A stretch of 64,000 nt of DNA from Macrostomum hystrix (Eukaryota > Platyhelminthes > Macrostomidae): positions 124,001 through 188,000 of the forward strand of contig CATNEN010000034.1 of the NCBI GenBank assembly GCA_950097015.1. Direction: 5' to 3'. The translations under genes were made by a program, and so were the position numbers. Under the pieces are notes generated by a model. The model searched no databases. It saw only the letters and a list, made by a program, of their open reading frames with translations, and was not told where the DNA came from. How positions within the stretch are numbered: the stretch's first letter is position 1; each line of letters opens with the position of its first letter. Below, one piece after another: positions 52,449 through 60,484 of this stretch.

Positions 52449-52548
52449 GCGGCACCGCCTCGCTGGAGGCCGTCTGGCTGCCAGGGGTTAGCGATATGGG
52501 CGGCACCAGCCGCCTCCTCGCTGCGTCCGTCATGGAGGCTCCCTGCCG

Positions 52549-52568
52549 CTAAGTCAAGTAAGTCAAAG
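52549..52568 (+). repeat. 3' tail of the non-LTR element
   Basis: The element ends in two imperfect copies of TAAGTCAAG rather than poly(A), just before the right target-site duplication. The tail is likely added or used as the primer-recognition sequence in target-primed reverse transcription. Confidence 0.65.
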
Positions 52569-52580
52569 TCGCCTAGAGTG
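52569..52580. repeat. Right target-site duplication of the non-LTR insertion
   Basis: TCGCCTAGAGTG, identical to 46516-46527. Confidence 0.93.
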
Positions 52581-53213
52581 ATGGCATTCCCAGATTTCTC
52601 GCCCGACGCTGGCGACTTCATTCTTGACACGGATGCCAGCTCGAGGATCGGGATCGGCGCCGTGCTGTCACAGCGTCAGGCGGATGGATCTGAGAAGGTC
52701 ATCGCCTATGGGTCACGGATGATCCAGCCCAGTGAAAAGAACTACTGCACCACTCGCCTAGAGTTACTAGCAATCGTGCATTTTGTAAAAAAATACCGTT
52801 ACTACCTGCTTGGGAGAAAGTTCATAATCAGGTCTGACCACAAAGCGCTGCAGTGGCTCACGAATCTTCGTGATACAGAGGGCCAGTGTGCTCGCTGGCT
52901 GCAGATGCTGCAAAATTACGAGTTCACCATAGAACACCGAGCCGGGAAACTCCACGGCAACGCGGACTCTTTGTCTCGCAAATACAGGAAGCATTCCGGG
53001 CACGAAACCTGTCCGAGCTGTACGCTGGCGGACTCTCGTGGCGTTAATACCGTCCTTTGCAGTGGACTGGGCAGGGAGGAAATTCAAACAGCCCAGGAAA
53101 CTGAGTCCAAACTGGAGGTAATCCGCAGTTTTGTGCACAATGGTAACTCTGAGCTGATTGCGCCGCCTGTGATGTCATGGGAGAAAGATGTCTATGGTCT
53201 CAACGCCAGCTGA
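52578..53213 (+). CDS. Gypsy Pol continuation: RNase H
   Basis: The frame resumes directly after the target-site duplication with MAFPDFS and contains ILDTDASSRIGIGAVLSQ (first RNase H aspartate), TTRLELLAIVHFVKKYRYYL, IIRSDHKALQWL and IEHRAGKLHGNADSLSR, all standard gypsy RNase H landmarks. It stops at LNAS* (53213), where a one-base shift moves the reading into the integrase frame. Confidence 0.9.
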   Translation: MMAFPDFSPDAGDFILDTDASSRIGIGAVLSQRQADGSEKVIAYGSRMIQPSEKNYCTTRLELLAIVHFVKKYRYYLLGRKFIIRSDHKALQWLTNLRDTEGQCARWLQMLQNYEFTIEHRAGKLHGNADSLSRKYRKHSGHETCPSCTLADSRGVNTVLCSGLGREEIQTAQETESKLEVIRSFVHNGNSELIAPPVMSWEKDVYGLNAS

Positions 53214-54631
53214 TCAGGCTGGAGGCGCAGGTCTTGGTCGTCAAGGGACCTGACTCGGAGAAGCCAAAAATTGTCTTGCCGCCGAGTCTGTTCCAGAGGG
53301 TCTTCAGTGAATTACATGACGGGGTTGCTGGAGGTCATCTTGGAGTGAAGAAGACTCAGGCGAAAGTTAAGAGTAGATTCTGGTGGCCAGGGCTCTCGAG
53401 AAAGATCGAGGAGTATTGCCGGAGCTGCGTGCATTGCGCCAGAGCCAAGCCGGGGAAAGCTGGCAGAGCGCCGCTGCAGCCGATAGTATCGGAAGCTCCA
53501 TTCCAGCGCATCATGAGCGACATTGTGGGCCCGTTGCCTCGATCGAAGAATGGCTCCAGGTTTGTGCTGACCATTCAGGACTCATTCACGAAGTGGCCGG
53601 TCGCTGTGGCGCTCTCGAATCAGCGTGCGAGCACCGTGGCGAAGGCGATTTTTGACAACTGGATCGCCCAGTTCGGCTGCCCAGAATTCCTGATAACCGA
53701 CAAAGGCACCAACTTCGAATCACTTCTCGTGAAGCAGCTGTGTCAGCTGATGGCAGTGAAAAAGTGCCGAACTACGTCTTATCACCCCATGGCCGATGGC
53801 CAGGCGGAAAGCTTTAACAAAACGCTAAAAAACATGATTAAGTGCAGGCAGAGCGAGGCTGAGGCGGATTGGGAGGACTTGATTGGCCCCTCGCTTCTGG
53901 CCTATCGCAGCAGCGTCCATCGTGGCACGGGGTATACCCCATACTACATGCTGTATGCGAAAGAGATGCGCCTTCCGGTCGACATCGGGAACTTGCCTGA
54001 AACGCTGCCAGCTAATGCGCCTGAGTACCTGCTATCTCTGGGTGACAGGCTGGCAGACGCGCACTCGCACGTAAGGCAAAATCTGCAACAATATCAGCGC
54101 AAGCAGAAAGTCAACTATGACTCCAGGGTTCGAGGTCCGACCATAGATGTTGGGGATACTGTGCTTGAATACTCGCCGGCCCTGCAGCCCAGCGAAGTTG
54201 CCAAGTTCCACAAATATTGGAAAGGCCCGGCTGAGGTCACAGAGAAAATCTCAGATGTCAATTTCAAAATTCGCCACCAGAACAGTAAAAAAACCAGAAT
54301 AGTCCATTACAACAATCTTAGAAAAATTCCACAGCGGCCCCCTGAGCTGCAAGCTCCAAAACAGAGACGGCAAAGGCGGATGGCGCGCCAAGTACAGGGT
54401 GAAGTAGCTAGAGGGACACCTCAGCAGGATGAGTCCGAGTCAGATGACGCCGAGTCTGACTTCGTCTATGTGCCGCCGCCGCCGGGGCACGAAGCACCAG
54501 TGCCGCAGAACGAACCCATTCAAGTTGCAGAGCCGCCACTGCAGGAGATTCCTGCTCCGCCATCACCGCGCAGACTCCGGCCTGGAAGGGGTAATCCACC
54601 GGCGCGTTACGGCAACCCTACGCTGTACTAA
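53177..54631 (+). CDS. Gypsy Pol continuation: integrase
   Basis: The HHCC zinc domain (HDGVAGGHLG ... YCRSCVHC) is followed by the catalytic core with D in MSDIVGPLP (53519), D in ITDKGTNFES (53699) and E in DGQAESFNKTL (53807). The last two lie 36 residues apart, which is the D,D-35-E arrangement. A C-terminal region with GDTVLEYSPALQ and a Pro-rich basic tail (RRLRPGRGNPPARYG) ends the polyprotein. It overlaps the RNase H frame by 37 bases because of the frameshift near 53200. Confidence 0.92.
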   Translation: MGERCLWSQRQLIRLEAQVLVVKGPDSEKPKIVLPPSLFQRVFSELHDGVAGGHLGVKKTQAKVKSRFWWPGLSRKIEEYCRSCVHCARAKPGKAGRAPLQPIVSEAPFQRIMSDIVGPLPRSKNGSRFVLTIQDSFTKWPVAVALSNQRASTVAKAIFDNWIAQFGCPEFLITDKGTNFESLLVKQLCQLMAVKKCRTTSYHPMADGQAESFNKTLKNMIKCRQSEAEADWEDLIGPSLLAYRSSVHRGTGYTPYYMLYAKEMRLPVDIGNLPETLPANAPEYLLSLGDRLADAHSHVRQNLQQYQRKQKVNYDSRVRGPTIDVGDTVLEYSPALQPSEVAKFHKYWKGPAEVTEKISDVNFKIRHQNSKKTRIVHYNNLRKIPQRPPELQAPKQRRQRRMARQVQGEVARGTPQQDESESDDAESDFVYVPPPPGHEAPVPQNEPIQVAEPPLQEIPAPPSPRRLRPGRGNPPARYGNPTLY

Positions 54632-55723
54632 CACTGCAATAAACTACACTAAAGAAAAAGGCAATAAAAGAATACAAAAAAACCATTAAAATCGTCAAAA
54701 CACAAAAAAAACTCCGAGTAAAGCATCTAAAATCAAAATAATCTTTCATATTTGGTATTTATTTACATGTAATTGCTTTTCCACTGACTCATTTTTACTG
54801 TATTACGCGTGCGCTAGTTTAGCTACAGTCCTGCGTCCAGTTCGTCTTAGCAGTTAGGGGTACCTGTCCGGGAAGCTGCACTCCCTGGGTTTCATGTTGG
54901 GTGTCGCTCGGCCCGTTTTCCATTGGGGTGGTGGAGGGGCCAAGTTTGGAGGACACCAGAAGACCCGGAAGCAGCAAGATACGGCAGGAGACACCGCTGC
55001 GCCACAGCAAAGCACCACCAACCAGTCAGCGTCAAGTCAGCGAACTGGAGCGACGGAGATGCTACAAAGGCGTCACCTGCAGTCGCTGTGAGCTGAAGAG
55101 CGCTTGATGACCGGTCAACGGCAGTGCGAGCGAGTTCGGCGGTAACCAAGGCAACATGCGAGAGCGACCATTGGCCTAGCCACGGGAGTCGGCGCGCACG
55201 AGTCAGCGAGCTGGCAGGCGAGTCAGCGGGTCTCGGGGTCGACGGGCTGCCCAGCAGCGAGCGACCCGAGTTCGGCATTCAGCTCGGCTGGGACACTGCT
55301 GTGTTTCGAGCCAGGACTGCGTGAGGCGAGCGACTTTGGCAGGACCGAGGTCGGAGCGAGCCGGTTGGATACCGCGACGTGACGAAGCTGCAGGAACTGT
55401 GCTAGCCGAGTATCGTGAATACATTACTAGCACTATTATCATTTGCTAAAAAAACTGACGTTTCAACCCTAAAATATTTTGCGCTCATGTGTCATCTACA
55501 TCTATCATGCGATTCTTGTTATTTCTCCTTTCCGTTAATCCTACATGATTGCGTCATCAACATGTTTTTTTGTCATCCGTTTGTGCGTCTTGTTTTTGTT
55601 CACTGCCCACTACATTTTTACCCAATTGCTAATCCGCTTATCATTTTTTCTTCATTTGTAATGCCGTTTTTCTTTTCTTCTAATACTCGTAGTCTTTGTT
55701 TTCGTACTTCCCACCGCTTTTTT
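54632..55723 (+). other. Gypsy 3' untranslated internal region
   Basis: 1.1 kb between integrase and polypurine tract. 54830-55340 is GC-rich with a short frame but no envelope-like features (no signal peptide or transmembrane segment recognised). 55430-55720 is AT-rich. One TACTCGTA octamer at 55684-55691. Confidence 0.45.
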
Positions 55724-55736
55724 AAGGAGGGGAGGA
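55724..55736 (+). promoter_or_regulatory. Polypurine tract of the gypsy element
   Basis: AAGGAGGGGAGGA directly adjoins the 3' LTR, the expected primer site for plus-strand DNA synthesis. Confidence 0.8.
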
Positions 55737-56183
55737 TGTTGTGACGCAGCCCTCACCTCTGCCCTATCATTTTCATCTCTTTCTCATTCCCTGCCCCGCC
55801 AGTCGGCTAGCGTGCCCCCACCCCAGTTCATATGTATCGTTCACCCAGCCTACCCCTAATTGTTGAATGTACATCTCACCCGCCTTGCGCGCTCTCGTAC
55901 CCCACCCCCTGTTTGCTTTGTCGCTAAAGCCCAGAGTTCTGTGGTGCCAACATAGCTATATAGTTGTGCCCAGTTAATTAGACCCTGCTAACCTCGTCTG
56001 CCCACCTGTTACGAGACTGTCTATATTAGTGCAAAATAAAACCGACCGGCTACTAACTGTTGCATCAGCCGAGATACTGTGAGTTCTTTTCTGCCATTCC
56101 TTGGGAGACGGACGGGTGGCACCCGACTGGGACCTGGGGCTGTCGCAGCTTCCCCAAAGGCTGTAGGACCGTGAGTCACAACA
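55737..56183 (+). repeat. 3' LTR of the gypsy element
   Basis: A 447-base segment beginning TGTTGTGAC and ending GTCACAACA, a perfect 9-base terminal inverted repeat with TG...CA ends. It contains GCAAAATAAAACC (about 56031-56043), a plausible polyadenylation signal. No second copy exists in the window, so the 5' LTR is absent. Confidence 0.8.
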
Positions 56184-56341
56184 CTACCATGCTTACGTTA
56201 CGTTACGAGGGCTGTGACTCGTCTGGCAATGTACGGATTACGGGACTTCTCACTTTTTTGAGTCCATTGTTGGAATTTTTTCATTGATAACCGTCTCTAT
56301 CTTGCGATGGGTTGCATGTCTATATAAAGGGTCCATTCCAG

Positions 56342-57767
56342 AAGAAGAACGAGGCCACCGGAGCTGCCAGCTTAACAAACGTCCACCCGGCTCCCGTTGA
56401 GCTGCCACGGTTCTGCAGCTCCTGTTGTGGTCTGATGCTACATCTGCAAAGGGAGAAAAGTCTAACGGAAACGCTGCGTAAGTCTGTTAATGTTACATGA
56501 TGTATGCGCGGTACATACAGAAGTCCAACAATTGTCACCAAACAAAATGTTAGGACCCTGCGTTCCTTTCAGTTTCTGATTTACACTAGTGAAAAACCCT
56601 ATATGAAATCCACATGTTTTGATCATTCCGCATGCAGGTGGGGAGCTTCGCGACCTCGGCGCGACGGAGGCCCAGCTGCGGGAGCAGAACCGCTCACTCA
56701 TGCAGAAGGTCACTGCACAGGGCCGGATGGAGCAGAGGTTGCTGCAGCAGCTTCACAATACCGAAGCTAAATACAATGGCATAGTGCGCAACGTCAATAC
56801 GGCGAACGCACTGCTCTCCAGGGCGTCCCAGTGGCTGACGCCGGAACATTCGGCATCAACGTCGGCCAGTGCGGATGTGCGCCCTGATGACGCAGATCTG
56901 TCGGACAACGCAGAAGCGGTGGCTGTCGCTGCTGAAGATGAAAATACCGGGGAGCCGGCGCGTACCTTTTGCGCTGACCGTAGTCTATCAGTCGCGGAGA
57001 CGCGCGCTCTGATTCGTGCATGTGACACGCAGGATCCGTCAACCAGTTCCACTGCTGGGGGACTCGTCCCTCTGTCGGAGAGTCAGAACTTCTACACCGT
57101 TCCATTGCGATCCTGGTCGGATCTTGACGGGCGTCACAGAGAATACCTACAGGCGATGCAACCTCCCGTCGATTTGGACGCTGCAGACCAGCACGATCAG
57201 ATCGAGGCGAAGCGGCGCTTTGCTCGCCTTGCGCTACTGCGTGCCCTTTTCCGGGCCGTCTTCACAGCTGATGAGCTCGCCAATTCATCACTGTCAGGTC
57301 GGAAGATTCCAGGCTACGTCTCTGGCCCCGCAAACGCAGCCAAACTCGCTGTTGCTAGGCAGTGGCTCAAGACTGCTAATGTGCCTATTATTCACGCAGA
57401 GTTGCACCGAGCGTTCACGCGCTGTGGCGAAACGGCTCGGGACAAGCTGGGCTTGCCGAAGCGCATCCGACCCAAGCGCACCGGGACAACACCGGAACCT
57501 GCTGCCCGCAGGCCGAAAGCCGGCCACAATTCGAAGCGGCGTGGAAGCATGCCGCCTAAACAGCAAAGTGCTGCGCATCATGAGCTGCGCATCGTCGACG
57601 AGAATGAGCCGACTGTTGTCAGTTCCAAGTCCGTCTGTACCCTGCCGTTGCCGGCTTCGACTGCGTCGAATGAGTCGAAGTCGAATGAGGATGTCAACAT
57701 GTCGGACCTTGAGCGTGACGATCTGAAGCAGTCTGACATGCTGCTGAAGGTCCTGTCTGCTGATTAA
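56342..57767 (+). CDS. BEN-domain protein with N-terminal coiled coil (5' end uncertain)
   Basis: Exons 56342-56477 and 56638-57767 join across a phase-1 intron (donor CTGC|GTAAGT, acceptor CATGCAG|) to give ELRDLGATEAQLREQNRSLM right after the junction. The N-terminal region (about residues 30-100) is predicted coiled coil. The middle (about 200-300) fits a BEN domain: FARLALLRALFRAVFTADEL, SSLSGRKIP and IIHAELHRAFTRCGETARDK. BEN domains bind DNA or chromatin. The tail is basic then acidic. The first exon may begin after TTCCAG (56341) or at a transcription start below TATATAAAG (about 56320). The gypsy LTR lies 150 bases upstream. It may be a passenger gene of the transposon represented at 41.4-44.2 kb. 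Confidence 0.6.
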
Positions 57768-58600
57768 TAACTTGCACTGGGTCAGCGAGGGCGTTAAACT
57801 ACGTGGTGTGAGACAGCGCGTGCTGCGATGTGGTGTCTAAATGGGCAATGCTGTTGAAGTCTCAAAACCGTGCAATTCTTGTCTGCTTTAATTCGTTTGA
57901 ATTAAATTGGTACGTAGTGACTTCGTCTGCATAGCGCTTCAAGCTTTATGTCTCTTCTTCTTCACTTGTAGTTTTCCTATAATTTGTCTAGCGGTTTATT
58001 GCAGTCTAAAAGTCTTGAAGGCTATAACTCCTAACGACTATCGATACTCAGTATACTGGCTGGTCGTAGTGATCTCTCTAGATCGTTATCGCTGATTCTA
58101 CTTAAGAACGCAAACACTGATTTTCTAGTAAGTTTATCTAAACGGAGCTCAAAGTGAGTCTCTAACTAACTCGCGCGGTGGATCTTTTTCCGCGCTCCGC
58201 ACCGATATATATAGTATCTTTAAAACCCCTCGATCCGAGGGGAGGCAATACCGTAGCAACATTTGGCGAGAGAATTTATGCGGGTTGAGGTCGCAGCCTC
58301 TAGTCTATTACAGTCATTATCATTATACTAGTTGGTTGGCCGGCACACCAACCCCTCTCCTATGGAGGGTGGCTAAAAGTCTTAAAATGCCTTAGCTGAG
58401 TTAGGATGCGTTCCCCCTTCTACTGAGATCTCTTTCCTACTGTTCGTTATCCCCCTTCCTTTCATCGATCCCGTCTTCTTGTGCGATCCCGGGCTCCTCC
58501 AGATCTCGTTCCCGATCGGGTCCGGGCGGCTCCAGTTTCGGCTGGGTTGGGTCGATTCAGGCAGCTGTGGGTCGGGACAGGCCGGGTTGATACCAGCAGC
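57768..58600. other. Spacer with short hairpins
   Basis: No coding frame. Perfect small inverted repeats occur at 58226-58242 (CCCCTCG/CGAGGGG, 3-base loop) and 58334-58353 (GGTTGG/CCAACC). A possible LTR-end/primer-site-like CAACA|TTTGGCGAG is at about 58257. Confidence 0.35.
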
Positions 58601-58740
58601 TCCACGTCAGCGCAGCTGCAGGTCCGGTCTCGGGTTGTTCCACGTCAGCACAGCCGCGGGTCCGGTCTCAGGCAGCTCCACGTCAGCACAGCTGCGGATC
58701 CGGTCTCAGGCAGCTCCACTTCGGCACCGCTGCTGCCCTG
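58600..58740. repeat. Short ~46-bp tandem repeat
   Basis: Three to four imperfect units with core GGTCTCAGGCAGCTCCACGT. The overlapping open frames at 58479-58765 are produced by this repeat. Confidence 0.75.
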
Positions 58741-58954
58741 CCGCGCCGGGTTTGTGCTGAAATGATTAATTGATCTCAGGGCGGGTTTTGTCTAATCATT
58801 CTCCTTTCAGTTGCTCGCTCTTTCTGCTGTTGCTATTTTTAGTTTTAGTTTCCAACCAACGCCCACTTAAATTCCATTCAGATTTCTAAGTCGTATATCA
58901 TCCCCCTTTTGAAGAAATCCTTGACTGGTCAAGGGAGATGCAGCTTCTTGCCTT

Positions 58955-59050
58955 ACTTCGTTGCTGATCGACCTACTTCTAGCAGACTTGTAAGCATATA
59001 AGACAGTGAAATCTGAAACTTGACGAATAAAGAAATCAATAGGTGTATTG
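58955..59050 (-). repeat. Diverged flank repeat, copy 1
   Basis: It shares AT(A)TAA(G/A)AC(A/G)GTGAAATCTGA and surrounding sequence with 59525-59610. It lies just downstream (minus-strand sense) of the ORF at 59083-59430. Confidence 0.5.
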
Positions 59051-59082
59051 AGCTTTCACCTCAAAGGAATGTGGAGTTCGAA

Positions 59083-59430
59083 TTATAAATTGTAAAATTG
59101 TGGGTAATAGCCTTCCAACGGTGGCACTTGGTATTTTTCCCGGTAGTAACGCCGGAGATGTTCGTTGGTGGGCCACGGCCTGTGCTTGGCAGGTGGGTCA
59201 GGCCGGTAGGTGCTTTTGGCCGGCCATGTGCCGTACACCTGCCTGGTAGGGTAATAATCCTCCAGGCCGGCCTCCCTCAGGTCCGTTGTTGATGTGGCAG
59301 ATGTTGTGCCACCGTCAATGTCCTCCGCGGTCACCTGAGTAATCGCGTCGGCCTTCAGGACCGGCCGCCCCCGGATGTCCACGTCAACAAACTTCTGGCC
59401 GGGGCGGCGGTCGTACTCTTGGTTGGCCAT
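59083..59430 (-). CDS. Small uncharacterised protein, Tyr/Pro-rich C-terminus
   Basis: 115 residues from the ATG at 59430. The N-terminus is MANQEYDRRPGQKFVDVDIR, with an acidic/Thr-rich middle. The C-terminus is rich in Tyr, Pro and Arg (YYPTRQVYGTWPAKSTYRPD, then HLRRYYREKYQVPP and YYPQFYNL). The family is not recognised. GC-rich codon use against AT-rich flanks and the absence of low-complexity repeats favour a real gene. A TTTTATATG about 120 bases upstream, in the shared flank block, could act as a core promoter element. Confidence 0.45.
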   Translation of the reverse strand: MANQEYDRRPGQKFVDVDIRGRPVLKADAITQVTAEDIDGGTTSATSTTDLREAGLEDYYPTRQVYGTWPAKSTYRPDPPAKHRPWPTNEHLRRYYREKYQVPPLEGYYPQFYNL

Positions 59431-59524
59431 CGCGCTGGAAAGGTGGTCCAAGATAAGTGGCTTTCCTATGCGTTTTTCTTTATTCCTCAGGTTATTCTCC
59501 AGGTCTTCCTCGAGTTGCTAATCT

Positions 59525-59610
59525 GTCTACTGCTAGTTAATCTGTGAACATATAAAACGGTGAAATCTGAGATTGATCCCTTTATTTAATCCCTACTGAA
59601 TATAGTATAT
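59525..59610 (-). repeat. Diverged flank repeat, copy 2
   Basis: It aligns with 58955-59050. In minus-strand sense it lies between the ORF at 59670-59942 and the ORF at 59083-59430, so it could hold the 3' end of one and the promoter of the other. Confidence 0.5.
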
Positions 59611-59669
59611 TGAGTCATTAGTAAATAATGATAATAATATGGCATGTTGGTTTTTTTATTTTTCATTAT

Positions 59670-59942
59670 TTAATTGTTCTGAATGCTGCGCCAGGCTTCG
59701 ACCTGACATTCTAGTCGGTTGCGCCACCATGCCAGTCGCACCGACGCCCAAGTTCTGGCTTGGAGAGCTGCACTACGGATGACGCATTTAATCCAGTAGC
59801 CCCGACTTCTTGTGGCCGATGTTGTATCGTCGGGCCAGCTGTCATCTACGAACTTCTCCAGTTCCGTTAATAGTTTCACCAGTTGGACCCACTTGCGGTT
59901 GTTCAACTCTGTCTGATGGATGACAGATTGTTGGGCTCGCAT
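59670..59942 (-). CDS. Small uncharacterised protein, basic and Trp-rich
   Basis: 90 residues, starting MRAQQSVIHQTELNNRKWVQ, with a helical-looking LVKLLTELEKFVDDSW segment and a basic Trp-rich C-terminal half (AWWRNRLECQVEAW). The family is not recognised. It sits on the same strand as, and 239 bases upstream of, the ORF at 59083-59430, with a shared flank element between them. It could be an upstream exon or a separate small gene. Confidence 0.35.
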   Translation of the reverse strand: MRAQQSVIHQTELNNRKWVQLVKLLTELEKFVDDSWPDDTTSATRSRGYWIKCVIRSAALQARTWASVRLAWWRNRLECQVEAWRSIQNN

Positions 59943-60398
59943 GATCCCGACGAGTGGGATATTGGCGGAGTTTATTGCTAGAAATTTGAATTATGTTTCG
60001 GATTCCGGTTTGAATGTTATATTTTAGTCTTTTAATCCTAAGTTCTCTGTGGCATACTTGTTGCTACTGCCTATCTATTGTAGTTAATGTTTAAATTCAA
60101 TTGAAATTAAGTTGAACAGAAATAAGTTATGAGGTTATCAAGAAACCGAAACCAAAATACGTTGTATTGATAGTGAATATACGTTCCTTGAGGTCTCAAG
60201 TGAATAATAACATTTCTGGACCTCTCAGGGTAATAACATGGATTTAGTCATAGCGTTGTAATGGTTATAGCAATGGTTAGGTAACGCACGGCTTTTGAGT
60301 GCACCAACGAGCAGAGACACGAGTGCGCGGTTAACAGCATTATCCAATGAGAGGCCGTTTCCGCATCGATCCGTCCTTACTCTTTCGACCATAGACAA

Positions 60399-60428
60399 GT
60401 GCGTTGGCGCACGCCCATGTTTTTGGGC
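60399..60428. repeat. Two adjacent small hairpins upstream of the recombinase gene
   Basis: GTGCG-TTGG-CGCAC (60399-60412) is followed at once by GCCCA-TGTTTT-TGGGC (60413-60428), 56 bases before the recombinase ATG. Confidence 0.5.
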
Positions 60429-60484
60429 GGTCAGGCTGGCTTAAGGCGCAAGCCCCAACGCAGTTGAGTAGATAAGATTTCGAC

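Larger units (their letters stand above)
46528..52568 (+). mobile_element. Near-complete I-like non-LTR retrotransposon inserted in gypsy pol
   Basis: A 6041-base element between 12-base target-site duplications. Order: 5' UTR with ~97-bp tandem monomers, ORF1 (47188-48732), ORF2 with endonuclease, RT and RNase H (48745-52119), a frameshifted C-terminal zinc knuckle (52146-52448), a short 3' UTR and a terminal TAAGTCAAGTAAGTCAAAG tail in place of poly(A). APE endonuclease plus RNase H plus C-terminal CCHC and a short tandem 3' tail fit the I superfamily; the clade call is inference. Confidence 0.9.
44240..56183 (+). mobile_element. 5'-truncated Ty3/gypsy LTR retrotransposon, split by a non-LTR insertion
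   Basis: Gag zinc knuckles, protease, RT, RNase H, integrase, polypurine tract and 3' LTR occur in the canonical gypsy order on the plus strand. No 5' LTR or primer-binding site is found between the preceding transposase gene and gag, so the left end is missing; the boundary at ~44240 is a guess. Pol is interrupted at 46527/52569 by a complete LINE-type element. Without that insertion the remaining gypsy sequence is ~5.9 kb. One frameshift separates RNase H from integrase (~53200). Confidence 0.88.

Noticed and set aside
54832-55340. GC-rich frames 3' of gypsy integrase as an envelope gene
   Set aside because: No signal peptide, transmembrane segment or Cys pattern; frames are short and overlap on both strands.
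58226-58260. CCTCGATCCGAGGGGAGGCA followed by ATACCGTAGCAAC, compared with a U4-like snRNA start or an LTR end with a primer site
   Set aside because: Similarity to U4 is a handful of bases without the conserved stem or Sm site. CAACA|TTTGGCG resembles an LTR/primer-site junction, but no LTR start, partner LTR or coding domain is visible.
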